Assembly (NCBI RefSeq): GCF_002964765.1
Contig: NZ_PQCF01000032.1
Location: forward strand, 785,491 to 846,882
Source: Pseudoalteromonas sp. T1lg88
Lineage (GTDB): Bacteria; Pseudomonadota; Gammaproteobacteria; Enterobacterales; Alteromonadaceae
Direction: 5' to 3'
Length of the DNA: 61,392 bases
The position numbers and the translations under genes were made by a program. The first letter of the stretch is position 1; each line of letters begins with the position of its first letter. Below the pieces are notes generated by a model. That model did not search any database, was not told the origin of the DNA, and saw only the letters and a program-made list of their open reading frames with translations. Positions 47,338 to 57,159 of this stretch are shown in pieces.

Positions 47338-47796
47338 TTAGGGATGAGTGACCTTAATGGGATAAGTTAACCTGCGAATTTGCCCGTTACGGCTAATATC
47401 GACGTTCAGTTGCCAAATCATCTGAGCTTCTGAGCAGGCACCGACCATGATATCCGCTTGCCATAAATGCGTGTCTATTTGCTTAAAAAACACCGGAATA
47501 GTACCCATGTACATGGTCACACCCCGCATCTTTGCGCCTTCAATCTGAGCATCGTTTGGCATATGTAAAGACACTGAAAAAGGCGACTCTGGGTGAACAT
47601 ACTCAGCACTGAGCGCAAAGTGGAATGGCTCGATATGCAAGGGATGAGAATCACAACAATGGGTGAGCTGCGTATCTTTGTCTATACTCTCTTTGTTTAT
47701 ACTTAGGTTGCTGTCGTTACACGCAGTCAGTGACAGCAGCGCCGTGAACAGGGAAAGCAAAACAAGAGAGTGACGGGTGTGGTACGACTGCAACAT
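47338..47796 (-). CDS. Lipoprotein of unknown function next to ccoN
   Basis: A 152-residue predicted lipoprotein with lipobox SLTAC (C26). The mature part has a Cys-Cys pair with nearby histidines (HCCDSHPLHIEPFHF) and a Met-rich stretch (MRGVTMYMGTIPVFF), followed by beta-rich sequence. Such Cys/His/Met content would suit metal contact, and it is divergent from the cbb3 oxidase genes, which need copper. A role in oxidase assembly is therefore possible but is only inference. Confidence 0.55.
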   Translation of the reverse strand: MLQSYHTRHSLVLLSLFTALLSLTACNDSNLSINKESIDKDTQLTHCCDSHPLHIEPFHFALSAEYVHPESPFSVSLHMPNDAQIEGAKMRGVTMYMGTIPVFFKQIDTHLWQADIMVGACSEAQMIWQLNVDISRNGQIRRLTYPIKVTHP

Positions 47797-47892
47797 GGTT
47801 ATTTATTGAACGTTAATTTAGCGCCAATATTAACCAATGGGATCCGTCCTGACTAGGCATGAGTTAAAAATTCCCCAACTTCACGTGATAAT

Positions 47893-47906
47893 TTGATTGA
47901 AGTCAT
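47893..47906 (+). promoter_or_regulatory. Candidate FNR box upstream of ccoN
   Basis: TTGATTGAAGTCAT has one perfect FNR half-site (TTGAT) and a weak second half compared with TTGAT-N4-ATCAA. A possible -10 TATCTT at 47925-47930 places the centre of the box about 40 bases before transcription start, the class II position. The cbb3 operon is a known FNR target in related bacteria. Confidence 0.45.
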
Positions 47907-48110
47907 TATTTTAGCCATTTGCGCTATCTTTTTGAGGTCAAAAATTTTATTATTTCGACCGCAAATAATAAGAGTGTTGTGAGTCTGCTTTCTGAAACGC
48001 TTCGTAAAATGAGAGTTTTAGGTAGCCGGCTTTGACACCATCAGTAGGCCCTATTCGCAAGAGTAGGTATTTCATTTCTAATCGCATAATAATGCAGCGG
48101 AAACCTGACA

Positions 48111-49544
48111 ATGAGCCAAACAGTAGCATCACAAACTGAGTACAACTATAAAGTTGTTCGCCAATTCGCTATTATGACAGTGATTTGGGGCATCGTTGGC
48201 ATGAGTGTTGGTGTATTAATTGCTGCCCAGCTTGCCTGGCCAGCATTGAACTTCGATACCCCATGGCTAACATACTCTCGACTGCGTCCGTTACACACGA
48301 ACGCTGTTATCTTCGCATTCGGCACCAGCGCCTTGTTCGCAACGTCTTACTACGTTGTGCAGCGTACCTGCCAAACGCGCCTTTTCTCCGATAAACTTGC
48401 AGCTTTCACCTTCTGGGGCTGGCAACTGGTTATCGTATTAGCCGCCATTACCCTGCCTTTGGGTATTACCAGCTCGAAAGAATATGCCGAGCTTGAGTGG
48501 CCAATCGATATCCTAATCGCCGTCGTTTGGGTTTCTTATGCTGTTGTTTTCTTTGGTACCTTGGTTAAGCGTAAAGTATCGCATATCTATGTCGCCAACT
48601 GGTTCTATGCCGGCTTCATTCTTACGGTTGCGGTATTGCACATTGTTAACAGCATGGCAGTGCCTGTTTCACTGACTAAGTCATACTCTATCTATGCTGG
48701 TGCCGTTGATGCCATGGTACAGTGGTGGTATGGCCACAATGCGGTAGGTTTCCTACTGACTGCTGGTTTCCTTGGTATGATGTACTACTTCGTACCTAAG
48801 CAAGCGGGTCGCCCTGTTTACTCATACCGTCTATCGGTTGTTCACTTCTGGGCACTTATCTCTCTATACATCTGGGCTGGTCCGCACCACCTACACTACA
48901 CTGCTCTACCTGACTGGACTCAGTCACTAGGTATGGTAATGTCGGTCATTCTATTCGTACCTTCTTGGGGTGGTATGATCAACGGTATCATGACCCTGTC
49001 TGGCGCGTGGCACAAACTACGTACCGACCCGGTGCTGCGTTTCCTAGTTGTATCTCTTTCTTTCTACGGTATGTCGACGTTCGAAGGCCCAATGATGGCT
49101 ATCAAGTCAGTTAACGCGCTTTCGCACTACACTGACTGGACCGTAGGTCACGTACACTCGGGTGCCCTAGGTTGGGTTGCTATGATTTCAATCGGTGCGA
49201 CTTACCACCTGATCCCTGCACTATTCGGCCACAGCCGCATGTACAGCGTGAAACTGGTTAACACCCACTTCTGGCTACACACTGTGGGTGTTGTACTGTA
49301 CATCGTTGCTATGTGGATCTCTGGTGTAATGCAAGGTCTTATGTGGCGAGCAGTTAACGAAGACGGTACGCTTATGTACAGCTTCGTACAATCGCTAGAA
49401 GCTTCATTCCCATTCTACGTCATGCGTTTCCTAGGCGGTGTATTCATCGTAGCGGGTATGCTGGTAATGGCCTACAACAGCTATCGCACTATTGCAGCTA
49501 AGAAAGGCTCAATTGCAGACGATGCGCAAGCACAAGTAGCTTAA
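48111..49544 (+). CDS. ccoN: cbb3-type cytochrome oxidase subunit I (CcoN)
   Basis: The 477-residue catalytic subunit of the high-affinity cbb3 oxidase, about twelve membrane helices, carrying heme b and the heme b3-CuB centre. Ligand candidates are present: [10 protein letters not shown] (low-spin heme), [10 protein letters not shown] and GPHHLHYT (CuB), and [11 protein letters not shown] (hemes). The tyrosine of [11 protein letters not shown] is at the expected place for the cross-linked Tyr of this class. Codon use in this block is strongly biased, suggesting high expression. First gene of the operon. Confidence 0.97.
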   Translation: MSQTVASQTEYNYKVVRQFAIMTVIWGIVGMSVGVLIAAQLAWPALNFDTPWLTYSRLRPLHTNAVIFAFGTSALFATSYYVVQRTCQTRLFSDKLAAFTFWGWQLVIVLAAITLPLGITSSKEYAELEWPIDILIAVVWVSYAVVFFGTLVKRKVSHIYVANWFYAGFILTVAVLHIVNSMAVPVSLTKSYSIYAGAVDAMVQWWYGHNAVGFLLTAGFLGMMYYFVPKQAGRPVYSYRLSVVHFWALISLYIWAGPHHLHYTALPDWTQSLGMVMSVILFVPSWGGMINGIMTLSGAWHKLRTDPVLRFLVVSLSFYGMSTFEGPMMAIKSVNALSHYTDWTVGHVHSGALGWVAMISIGATYHLIPALFGHSRMYSVKLVNTHFWLHTVGVVLYIVAMWISGVMQGLMWRAVNEDGTLMYSFVQSLEASFPFYVMRFLGGVFIVAGMLVMAYNSYRTIAAKKGSIADDAQAQVA

Positions 49545-49552
49545 GGGGTAGG

Positions 49553-50230
49553 ATGATGAGCAATAAAAACTCTAGCAACAAACATGAAATTGTTGAAAAG
49601 AACGTTGGCCTAATGGCCATCCTTACGGTATTTGCTATCAGCTTTGGTGCCCTAGTGGAAATCACTCCCTTGATGTTCCAAAAAGACACCACTGAGCCGG
49701 TAGACGGTCTACGCCCCCTAACGGCGCTAGAACTTGAAGGCCGCGACATCTATGTACGTGAAGGTTGTTATAACTGTCACTCACAGATGATCCGTCCTTT
49801 CCGTGACGAAGTTGAACGCTATGGCCACTACTCGGTAGCCGGTGAAAGCGTTTGGGATCACCCATTCCAGTGGGGTTCTAAGCGTACCGGTCCAGATCTG
49901 GCTCGTGTTGGCGGACGTTACTCTGACGATTGGCAATATGCGCACTTAATGGACCCACGCTCAGTGGTTCCTGAGTCGAATATGCCAGCCTTCCCTTGGT
50001 TAGATGAAAATCGAGTAGACACAGAGTACACCCTGAAAAAACTACAAATCTTCCGTGATAGCTTTGGTATTGATAAAAATACTGACCGCTATAATGGCTT
50101 AGGCTACGGTACAGATGAAGAGTTACAAACTCAGGTTGACGAGATTAATGCTATGAACGACGGCCAAGGTGCGACTGAGATGCAAGCGCTTATCGCTTAC
50201 TTACAGCAACTTGGTACACACTTGAAGTAA
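49553..50230 (+). CDS. ccoO: cbb3 oxidase monoheme subunit II (CcoO)
   Basis: A 225-residue membrane-anchored cytochrome c. One N-terminal helix (about 20-40) is followed by a periplasmic domain with one c-type heme site, C72-x-x-C75-H76 in [16 protein letters not shown], and an axial methionine candidate in ESNMPAFPW. It passes electrons from CcoP to CcoN. Two adjacent ATG codons are possible starts. It lies nine bases after ccoN. Confidence 0.96.
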   Translation: MMSNKNSSNKHEIVEKNVGLMAILTVFAISFGALVEITPLMFQKDTTEPVDGLRPLTALELEGRDIYVREGCYNCHSQMIRPFRDEVERYGHYSVAGESVWDHPFQWGSKRTGPDLARVGGRYSDDWQYAHLMDPRSVVPESNMPAFPWLDENRVDTEYTLKKLQIFRDSFGIDKNTDRYNGLGYGTDEELQTQVDEINAMNDGQGATEMQALIAYLQQLGTHLK

Positions 50231-50235
50231 TTATT

Positions 50236-50421
50236 ATGGATTACGGCACGTTCAGAGGCATTTTAACTCTGGTAATAATGGTACTTTTTATCGTGATTGT
50301 GTTGTGGGCCTTCAGCAAGCGCAGCAAAAAGCGCTTCGATGATGCCGCCAACGCGGTGTTTGAAGACGAAAAGAAACACCAAAGCACAATCACTAATGAG
50401 GAAAAGGAGTCTGAGAAATGA
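50236..50421 (+). CDS. ccoQ: cbb3 oxidase small subunit (CcoQ)
   Basis: A 61-residue single-helix protein (ILTLVIMVLFIVIVLWAF), followed by a basic and then acidic cytoplasmic tail. Size, position between ccoO and ccoP, and topology identify CcoQ, which stabilises the complex. Its end overlaps ccoP by four bases. Confidence 0.93.
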   Translation: MDYGTFRGILTLVIMVLFIVIVLWAFSKRSKKRFDDAANAVFEDEKKHQSTITNEEKESEK

Positions 50422-51389
50422 CTAGCTTTTGGAGTATTTGGGTCATCGTTCTAACCTTGGCCTGTCTAGTTCTGCTCTTCGGCCTACTGGTTTGGAACTT
50501 AAAGAACTTCGTAGGTGTAAAAGAAGGCGAGAGCTGTGGCCATGAATTTGATGGCATTGAAGAAATTAACAACCCGCTACCTAAGTGGTGGACCTACATG
50601 TTCTTCGCGACCTTCGCGTGGGCTGTGTACTACCTTGCTGCCTACCCTGGCCTAGGTAACTTTGAAGGCTTCTTAAAGTGGAAGAGCTCTAACCAGGGCG
50701 TAACATCACTAGAAGAGTCTAAGAAAGCGGTTGAAGACATGCACGCTGATGGCTACCGCATCCAGTTGGATGGTGAGTACCGTGCGGCAGACGAAAAATT
50801 CGGACCTATGTTCAAATCTTTCGCCCAGCGTGACGTATTGGATCTAGCATCAGATGAGCAAGCACTAGAAATCGGTCAACGCCTTTATCTACAAAACTGT
50901 GCTCAGTGTCACGGCTCTGACGCCCGTGGTGGTGACGGCTTCCCTAACCTAACCGACAAAGATTGGTTATACGGTGGTACGCCAGACAAGATCAAAGAAA
51001 CAATACTACACGGCCGTATCGCTGCTATGCCTAGCTGGGAAGCAGCCCTTGGTGGCGAGCAAGGCGTAAAAGAAATGACTGCCTTTGTACTAAGCCTTTC
51101 TGGTCGTACGGTTAACCAACGTGATGCGGACGCAGGTAAAGCTAAGTTTGCCATGTGTGCAGCCTGTCACGGTGCAGATGGTAAAGGCTCGGTGGCTCAC
51201 AACCTACCTTTCGGTGCGCCTAACCTAACCGACAACACTTGGTTATACGGCAGCGGTTCAGCTCGTTCGGTAGAAGAATCTATCGCTAACGGTCGTGCCG
51301 GTGTGATGCCAGCATGGAAAGATATCCTAGGCGAAGACAAGGTTCACCTGTTAACCGCCTACGTATACAGCCTGTCGCAAGACAAGTAA
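50418..51389 (+). CDS. ccoP: cbb3 oxidase diheme subunit III (CcoP)
   Basis: A 323-residue diheme cytochrome c. Two N-terminal membrane helices (about 6-27 and 58-76, the second with WWTYMFFATFAWAVYYLAAYP) precede two c-type heme domains with C161AQC164H and C247AAC250H. Axial methionines are likely in AAMPSWEAAL and GVMPAWKDIL, which repeat in each domain. It receives electrons from soluble cytochromes or bc1. The last structural gene of the operon, followed by a terminator. Confidence 0.96.
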   Translation: MTSFWSIWVIVLTLACLVLLFGLLVWNLKNFVGVKEGESCGHEFDGIEEINNPLPKWWTYMFFATFAWAVYYLAAYPGLGNFEGFLKWKSSNQGVTSLEESKKAVEDMHADGYRIQLDGEYRAADEKFGPMFKSFAQRDVLDLASDEQALEIGQRLYLQNCAQCHGSDARGGDGFPNLTDKDWLYGGTPDKIKETILHGRIAAMPSWEAALGGEQGVKEMTAFVLSLSGRTVNQRDADAGKAKFAMCAACHGADGKGSVAHNLPFGAPNLTDNTWLYGSGSARSVEESIANGRAGVMPAWKDILGEDKVHLLTAYVYSLSQDK

Positions 51390-51411
51390 GCATACGAATT
51401 TAATCGAAATC

Positions 51412-51440
51412 AAAAAAGCCTCCTATTTGGAGGCTTTTTT
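51412..51440 (+). terminator. Terminator after ccoP
   Basis: AAAAAAGCCTCC, a five-base loop, GGAGGCTTTTTT. It separates ccoNOQP from the assembly genes. Partial read-through would adjust the ratio of structural to assembly proteins. Confidence 0.92.
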
Positions 51441-51502
51441 TTAGGTTTTTATCCGCCAATGCCGTAAAATAGCCGCAACTTAATGGCAACTAACTTGGTA
51501 TT

Positions 51503-51997
51503 ATGAACACTACTCCCTGGTATAAGCAGTTTTGGCCTTGGTTTTTACTTTTCTTCCCTCTTACAACCATTATTGCCTGTATTGGCCTTATCACCATGGC
51601 GGTGGGCAATGGCCCTGATATGGTGGTCGATGACTATTATAAAAAAGGCAAAGCCATCAACCTCGAGTTAACCAAGTTCGACAAGGCTAAGGCCTTGTAT
51701 TTGCACGGTGATTTACAATTCACGGATGAGCGTATCAGCTTTGCCTTTACCAAGGGCGATGACTCAAAAGTCGCAGCGCTCAACATAGGTTTATACCACC
51801 GCACTCTAAGCGATAAAGACGTAAGCTTTCGCCTCACCAAAAATGCCCATGGCCAGTTCACCACCCTACTCGACACGCCTATCGAACAAGGCGCCTATAC
51901 GGTATTTATCACTCCATTTGATGACAGCTGGAAGTTGAAAGAAAACATTCAACTGCCACAAGCGGACACGATTAAAGTGAGCCCCGAGTATAAATAA
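51503..51997 (+). CDS. fixH: FixH/CcoH cbb3 assembly protein
   Basis: A 164-residue protein with one N-terminal membrane helix (about 10-32, FWPWFLLFFPLTTIIACIGLI) and a periplasmic immunoglobulin-like domain. The segment MVVDDYYKKGKAINLELTKFDKA is the hallmark of FixH. It takes part in maturation of the cbb3 oxidase, probably in copper delivery with FixI. It is followed by fixI after 18 bases. Confidence 0.92.
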   Translation: MNTTPWYKQFWPWFLLFFPLTTIIACIGLITMAVGNGPDMVVDDYYKKGKAINLELTKFDKAKALYLHGDLQFTDERISFAFTKGDDSKVAALNIGLYHRTLSDKDVSFRLTKNAHGQFTTLLDTPIEQGAYTVFITPFDDSWKLKENIQLPQADTIKVSPEYK

Positions 51998-52015
51998 ATG
52001 CCCGAGTATAATTAA

Positions 52016-54397
52016 ATGAGTGTGCAGTCCTGCTTTCATTGCCTTGAGCCCATTCCCAAGGGTTTTAATGAATCGGTTGTGGTTAACAATAAACCTGAAC
52101 CCATGTGTTGTATCGGCTGTAAGGCAGTGGCCGAGACCATTATCGCTCAGGGTATGAGCGACTATTACAAATTCCGCACCGAATCAGCCGGCAAGGTGCA
52201 GCAGTTGGTGCCAGAGCAACTGGCGCTGATCCAAAGTTATGACAACGAGTCTATCCAGCAGGAATTTATTTCCCATCAGGGTAATGACAAAGAGGTGCTG
52301 CTCAGCGTTGAAGGTATAAGTTGCGCCGCCTGTGCCTGGCTGATTGAAAAGCAGCTATTGGCTCACTCCGGGGTGAAACGGGTTGATGTAAACACCTCCA
52401 CCCACCGCGCTATGATAGTCTGGGACGACACCCAGGCCAAACTCAGTACCTTGATCACCAGCCTTGCAGAAATCGGTTATAAATCTTACCCCTTCCAGGC
52501 CGATAACGAAGCGGCACAAAAGCAGGTGCAGGCCAAGAGCTTTGTCCGCCGTCTCGGTGTAGCCGGCTTGATGACCATGCAGGTGATGATGTTTGCCTTT
52601 GCCATGTACTTTGGCATGTTCTCCGGCATGGAAGATAACTTTGAACAGTATTTTCGCTGGATCAGCCTGACGCTGGCCACGCCGGTGATCTTCTACTCGG
52701 CACTGCCGTTCTTAAGTAACGCCATTACCGGCTTAAAAGCCAAACAATTAAATATGGATGTGCCCGTCTCCCTAGCCATTTTTGGCGCCTATTTTGCCAG
52801 TGGTTATGCCACCTTCACTGGCACCGGCGAGGTATATTTTGAGTCCATCTGTATGTTTACCTTCTTGCTGCTGCTGGGCAAATATTTAGAGTTTCGTGCT
52901 CGCCTTAAAGCCAGCGAGTTCACTGCAAACCTGCAGCAGCTACTGCCGCTCACTGCCCGCGTGGTCGATGGCGACAACGAAGAGCAGTTAATCAGCGCCA
53001 AGCTGTTAAAGCTTGGTGATACGGTGCGAGTCAAAGCCGGTGAAACCATAGCCGCCGACGGCCAGGTTATCAGCGGGCGTTCCAGCGTCGATGAGTCCAT
53101 GATGACGGGTGAACATCACCCGGTTAACAAGACATTGGGCGATCAGGTCCATGCCGGCACGGTGAACCATGACGGGGTATTAACCCTGAAAGTGAACAAG
53201 GTTGGTCAAAATACCCTGGTCAATCAGATTATTCGCCTGCAACACAGTGCCCTAAGCCAACGCCCTAAAATCGCCCAAATCACCGACAAGGTGGCACAAT
53301 GGTTTGTCGCTTGCTTGTTGATCTTTGCCTCCATTACCGCCTTATCCTGGTACCAAATCGACCCGGAGCACGCGTTTTGGATAACCATAGCCGTATTGGT
53401 TGCCACCTGCCCCTGTGCTTTAAGTTTGGCAATTCCAACAGCCCTAACCTGCGCCGTGGCCAACCTCACCAAGCGTGGGGTTTTAATAAAGCAGGCACAT
53501 GTGCTGGAAACCGCCACCAAGTTAACCAAGGTGGGTTTTGATAAAACCGGTACCCTCACCTATGGCCGCTTCGCCATCGCCAAAATGGACATTCTCGATA
53601 GCGGCTACAGCGAACAGGAATTACAATCCTTAGCCGCCAGTTTAGAGCGTTATTCCGAGCACCCGATCGCCAAAGCCTTTAGCGAGATCACACCCATTCA
53701 CCCGCAGCCCGAGCAGGTTGAGGTGCATACAGGCTTTGGTGTTGCTGGCATCTGGCAAGCGCATAAGGTGCATATTGGCAAGGCCAACTGGTTTACCCAT
53801 GAGCTGGAACTCAATGCTCAAGCTGTGCTTTTTATCGACCAAAAACCTGTGGCCGCCTTTTATCTGCAAGATCAGGTGCGCGACCATGCCGAGGCATTGC
53901 AAACTGAGCTGAAAGAGCAAAATATCAGCCGTGTGATGCTTACTGGCGACCCGTCAACCGCCGGCAAACAGCTGGCGGAGCAACTTGAACTTGATGCCTA
54001 CCATGGCGCCTTGCTGCCCGAAGACAAGCTGGCGTTAATGCAAAAATGGCATGGCGAAGGTCAGGTATGCGCCATGATAGGTGATGGTGTCAATGACAGC
54101 CCAGTATTTAATGCCGCTCACCTGTCTATCGCCATGGACAGCGGTGCCGATATTTCTAAAAACACCGCCGATGTGGTGCTGCTCAACAGCGATTTACGCT
54201 CGGTGGCGCAACTTATCCGCGTGGCCAAACAAACGCGCCGTATTATCAGGCAGAACTTAACCCTGTCTTTGTGTTATAACGGGGCTATTCTACCCCTTGC
54301 CGCCTTGGGCTGGGTTGCCCCCTGGATGGCGGTGATCGGCATGTCGGCAAGCTCGATTATTGTTATCACCAATTCATTACGGTTGCTGCGCTTATGA
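52016..54397 (+). CDS. fixI: Copper-transporting P1B ATPase for cbb3 assembly (FixI/CcoI)
   Basis: A 793-residue P-type ATPase that moves copper for the oxidase CuB site. The N-terminus has a CxxC-rich zinc-finger-like region (SCFHC, CCIGC) and a heavy-metal-associated domain with C103-A-A-C106. Then come the membrane helices with the CPC motif (TCPCALSLAIPTAL), the phosphorylation site DKTGTLT, a TGEHHPVN phosphatase motif, the SEHPIAKA nucleotide motif and GDGVNDSPVF. It overlaps ccoS by four bases. Confidence 0.96.
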   Translation: MSVQSCFHCLEPIPKGFNESVVVNNKPEPMCCIGCKAVAETIIAQGMSDYYKFRTESAGKVQQLVPEQLALIQSYDNESIQQEFISHQGNDKEVLLSVEGISCAACAWLIEKQLLAHSGVKRVDVNTSTHRAMIVWDDTQAKLSTLITSLAEIGYKSYPFQADNEAAQKQVQAKSFVRRLGVAGLMTMQVMMFAFAMYFGMFSGMEDNFEQYFRWISLTLATPVIFYSALPFLSNAITGLKAKQLNMDVPVSLAIFGAYFASGYATFTGTGEVYFESICMFTFLLLLGKYLEFRARLKASEFTANLQQLLPLTARVVDGDNEEQLISAKLLKLGDTVRVKAGETIAADGQVISGRSSVDESMMTGEHHPVNKTLGDQVHAGTVNHDGVLTLKVNKVGQNTLVNQIIRLQHSALSQRPKIAQITDKVAQWFVACLLIFASITALSWYQIDPEHAFWITIAVLVATCPCALSLAIPTALTCAVANLTKRGVLIKQAHVLETATKLTKVGFDKTGTLTYGRFAIAKMDILDSGYSEQELQSLAASLERYSEHPIAKAFSEITPIHPQPEQVEVHTGFGVAGIWQAHKVHIGKANWFTHELELNAQAVLFIDQKPVAAFYLQDQVRDHAEALQTELKEQNISRVMLTGDPSTAGKQLAEQLELDAYHGALLPEDKLALMQKWHGEGQVCAMIGDGVNDSPVFNAAHLSIAMDSGADISKNTADVVLLNSDLRSVAQLIRVAKQTRRIIRQNLTLSLCYNGAILPLAALGWVAPWMAVIGMSASSIIVITNSLRLLRL

Positions 54398-54567
54398 GTA
54401 TCATCTACGTCCTAATCCCCATTGCCATTTTGTTTGTGCTTATCGCCATTGGTATCTTTTTCTGGGCGGTAAGAAGCGAGCAGTTTTCCGATTTGGAAAA
54501 GCAAGGTCACAGTATTCTCTTTGAGGACGACAAAGAGGAACACGACAAGAGCAATGAACGAGATTAA
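54394..54567 (+). CDS. ccoS: cbb3 oxidase maturation protein CcoS
   Basis: A 57-residue protein. The single membrane helix YVLIPIAILFVLIAIGIFFW is followed by AVRSEQFSDLEKQGHSILFE, the standard CcoS signature, and an acidic tail. It is needed for cofactor insertion into the oxidase. The ATG overlaps the fixI stop (ATGA), and its end overlaps the next gene. Confidence 0.93.
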   Translation: MSIIYVLIPIAILFVLIAIGIFFWAVRSEQFSDLEKQGHSILFEDDKEEHDKSNERD

Positions 54568-55225
54568 CTTTGCCGCCGCCCTGTTAATGGGCTTGGCCGG
54601 CAGTGGCCATTGCGTCGCCATGTGTGGTGGTATCGCTGGCACGTTTCAGCTCGCCAGCCGCGATCTGCCGCCGCTCGGCGCCACGCTTGCCTATAATGTC
54701 GGGCGCTTAAGCAGCTATGCTTTAGCCGGTGCTCTGGTCGGCGGCTTTAGCGCCGCATTTGCCAGTCAAAACAACCATATCAGCCAGGGCCTAAGCCTGC
54801 TAAGTGCTGTCTTTATGATCCTCGTTGGCCTCTACGTTATGCGCCTGTTTAATCCTTTGGGCGGCATAGAAAAGCTGGGCAACTGGGCAATTTGGCGCCA
54901 TATCGTCAAACTGAATCGTCATCTGATGCCGGTTAACAGCTACCCAAAAGCCCTGTTATACGGCGCCCTGTGGGGCTGGTTACCCTGCGGCTTGGTCTAC
55001 AGCGCGTTAACCTGGGCTATTTTTAGCCAAAGCGCCGCCGATGGCGCCTTATTTATGGCCTTGTTTGCCCTTGGCACCTTGCCGGCACTGCTCGCCTTGG
55101 GCTTGGGTGCCAACGCCATTAAGGGTATACTTAACCAAACGTGGGTGCGCCTGGTCTTGGGTAATCTATTACTTTGGTATGGGCTCTATAGCTTGGTTAT
55201 TGCAAGTGCCTCGCTAGTCACGTAG
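54554..55225 (+). CDS. TauE/SafE-family membrane protein of the cco cluster
   Basis: A 223-residue membrane protein with about six helices. It carries GLAGSGHCVAMCGGIAG at the start and WLPCGLVYSALTWA in the middle, motifs of the sulfite exporter TauE/SafE-like group found next to cbb3 assembly genes. The Cys-containing motifs suggest metal or thiol handling, and a part in copper supply to the oxidase is inferred from position. The start is within ccoS (14-base overlap), and the longer frame from 54521 is rejected. Confidence 0.85.
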   Translation: MNEINFAAALLMGLAGSGHCVAMCGGIAGTFQLASRDLPPLGATLAYNVGRLSSYALAGALVGGFSAAFASQNNHISQGLSLLSAVFMILVGLYVMRLFNPLGGIEKLGNWAIWRHIVKLNRHLMPVNSYPKALLYGALWGWLPCGLVYSALTWAIFSQSAADGALFMALFALGTLPALLALGLGANAIKGILNQTWVRLVLGNLLLWYGLYSLVIASASLVT

Positions 55226-55261
55226 ATTTAACTTCATCTCTTGCTTACCTTGGAATGTAAA

Positions 55262-56017
55262 ATGGACGTAAAAACACAACTTTCTGGTAAATTCGCTGGT
55301 AAATCGAATTGCACCATTAGCTGTACCAACTGCTCTATCTCTCAGTTGTGCCTTCCTTTTAGCTTAAATGGCGAAGAAATGGACCGCCTTGATGAAATCA
55401 TCGAGCGCAAAAAGCCACTGCACAAGGGCGATTACCTGTTCGAGTCTGGCACTAAGCTAAAATCCATTTTCGCGGTACGCAGCGGCTCATTTAAGTCTTT
55501 TACCCTTTCAGAGCAGGGTGAAGAGCAGATCACCGGCTTCCACCTGGCAGGAGATTTAGTGGGATTCGATGGTATTCATACCGCTACTCACCAAAGTTTT
55601 GCCCAGGCTATGGAAACCTCCATGGTTTGTGAAATTCCTTTCGAAACCTTGGATGATTTGGCCGGACGCCTGCCCAAGTTACGCCAACAGATCATGCGCC
55701 TGATGAGCAACGAGATTAACTATGATCAGGAAATGCTGCTGTTATTGAATAAAAAGACCGCCGAGCAACGTCTGGCGTCCTTCTTACATACGCTTTCTCG
55801 TCGCTTTAGCGAGCGCGGCTTCTCGGCTCGTGAATTCCGCCTCACCATGACCCGGGGCGAAATCGGCAATTACCTGGGTTTAACCGTTGAAACCATCAGC
55901 CGTTTATTAAGTCGTTTTCAGAAAAGTGGCTTTATTAGCGTCGACGGTAAATTTATTACCATCAATGATCATCAGCAACTCGCTCAGGCTGCAGCCATTT
56001 CTACGCCAAGCAGTTGA
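55262..56017 (+). CDS. fnr: Oxygen-sensing regulator FNR (EtrA type)
   Basis: A 251-residue CRP/FNR regulator. The [4Fe-4S] cysteines are all present: C17, C21, C24 and C30 near the start, and C123 (E. coli FNR uses C20, C23, C29 and C122). A cyclic-nucleotide-fold domain and a dimer helix follow, then the winged helix-turn-helix with [11 protein letters not shown], whose E-SR residues read TTGAT. The ATG at 55262 gives the E. coli-like N-terminus. It would switch the cell to microaerobic and anaerobic genes, including the adjacent oxidase cluster. Its stop lies inside the uspE FNR box. Confidence 0.96.
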   Translation: MDVKTQLSGKFAGKSNCTISCTNCSISQLCLPFSLNGEEMDRLDEIIERKKPLHKGDYLFESGTKLKSIFAVRSGSFKSFTLSEQGEEQITGFHLAGDLVGFDGIHTATHQSFAQAMETSMVCEIPFETLDDLAGRLPKLRQQIMRLMSNEINYDQEMLLLLNKKTAEQRLASFLHTLSRRFSERGFSAREFRLTMTRGEIGNYLGLTVETISRLLSRFQKSGFISVDGKFITINDHQQLAQAAAISTPSS

Positions 56018-56027
56018 TCTGACTCAA
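56014..56027 (+). promoter_or_regulatory. Strong FNR box before uspE
   Basis: TTGATCTGACTCAA matches TTGAT-N4-ATCAA at nine of ten positions. A -10-like TAATAT at 56049-56054 puts the box centre at about -41, the position of FNR-activated class II promoters. The box overlaps the fnr stop codon. It predicts anaerobic induction of uspE, with a leader of about 60 bases. Confidence 0.75.
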
Positions 56028-56122
56028 ACTAAATCCATTCGCGCCTTTTAATATCAGGGATTTCTATTACACTCATAGTTGTATTGAAATACTCTTAAAA
56101 TTAGGTATTAAGGAGGCGCATA

Positions 56123-57046
56123 ATGGATAAAATTAAACGTATACTTGCAGTTGTTGACCCATCCGTCGAGGCACAGCAGAGCTTATCTCGAGCCGCGGAA
56201 ATAGCGCGTAACACAGGCGCAAACATTACCGCCTTCTTATCCATCTACGATTTCTCTTATGAAATGACCACCATGCTCAGCGGCGATGAGCGCGAAGCCA
56301 TGCGCAGAGCAGTAATAGCCGATAAAGAGCAATGGCTGCAATCTTTAGCGGCGCAGCATCAGGATATCAGCTTCGATACCAAGGTGGTATGGCATAACCG
56401 TCCTTTTGAAGCCATTATTCGTGAGGTGTTAGAGCATGAGTACGACTTGGTGATCAAGGGCACACATCAACATCATGCCCTAAAATCTGTGATCTTTACC
56501 CCCACCGACTGGCACCTTATTCGCAAGTGCCCTACGCCATTATTGTTGGTGAAAGACCACAAATGGTTGGTTGGTGGCGCTATTCTAGCGGCAGTGAATG
56601 CGTCGAGCGATGATGAACAGCATCAGGCACTCAGCGAGCGCATCATCAAAGATGCCCAGTTTATCAGCAAGATAGCCAAGGGTGACTTGCACCTGGTTAA
56701 CGCCTACCCGGCTACACCGGTCAATATCGCCATCGAAATTCCCGAGTTTAATCCGTCGCAGTACAATGAAACGGTGAAAGAGCATCACCTCAGTTCTACC
56801 CGTGAGCTGGGTAAGCAATTCGGTATCCCTGAAAATCATCAACATGTGGAAGAAGGCCTGCCGGAAGACGTACTGCCGCGCCTGGCGGAAAAGCTCGACA
56901 GCGAGTTAGTGGTCATTGGCACAGTGGGTCGTACCGGACTCAGCGCTGCCTTGGTGGGTAATACCGCCGAGCATGTTATCGACAGCCTGGATTGTGACGT
57001 GCTGGCGCTTAAACCAGATGGCTATCGCAGTCCACTGGAAGATTAA
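56123..57046 (+). CDS. uspE: Tandem universal stress protein UspE
   Basis: A 307-residue cytoplasmic protein with two Usp domains (about 1-145 and 155-300). Each opens with a beta strand such as KRILAVVDPS and closes with segments like VIGTVGRTGLSAALVGNTAEHVID. The usual neighbour of fnr in enterics and Alteromonadales. It is linked to stress resistance and motility. A good AAGGAGG lies before the ATG. Transcription is probably driven by the FNR-type promoter in front. Confidence 0.94.
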   Translation: MDKIKRILAVVDPSVEAQQSLSRAAEIARNTGANITAFLSIYDFSYEMTTMLSGDEREAMRRAVIADKEQWLQSLAAQHQDISFDTKVVWHNRPFEAIIREVLEHEYDLVIKGTHQHHALKSVIFTPTDWHLIRKCPTPLLLVKDHKWLVGGAILAAVNASSDDEQHQALSERIIKDAQFISKIAKGDLHLVNAYPATPVNIAIEIPEFNPSQYNETVKEHHLSSTRELGKQFGIPENHQHVEEGLPEDVLPRLAEKLDSELVVIGTVGRTGLSAALVGNTAEHVIDSLDCDVLALKPDGYRSPLED

Positions 57047-57071
57047 CCCAAAACCAATTTTCAACACCTTC

Positions 57072-57094
57072 AGGCAGCATCCGCTGCCTTTTTC
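57072..57094 (+). terminator. Terminator of uspE
   Basis: AGGCAGC, four-base loop, GCTGCCT, then TTTTTC, 26 bases after the uspE stop. Confidence 0.88.
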
Positions 57095-57159
57095 TTGATG
57101 CCTCGAGTGCGTCAGCCTATAATACGCGCCTTTGATTTTTAGCCTTAGAGGGTGCCCAG

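Noticed and set aside
47950..48132. 60-residue ORF overlapping the ccoN start
   Set aside because: It is antisense to the ccoN leader and start codon and has no family features.
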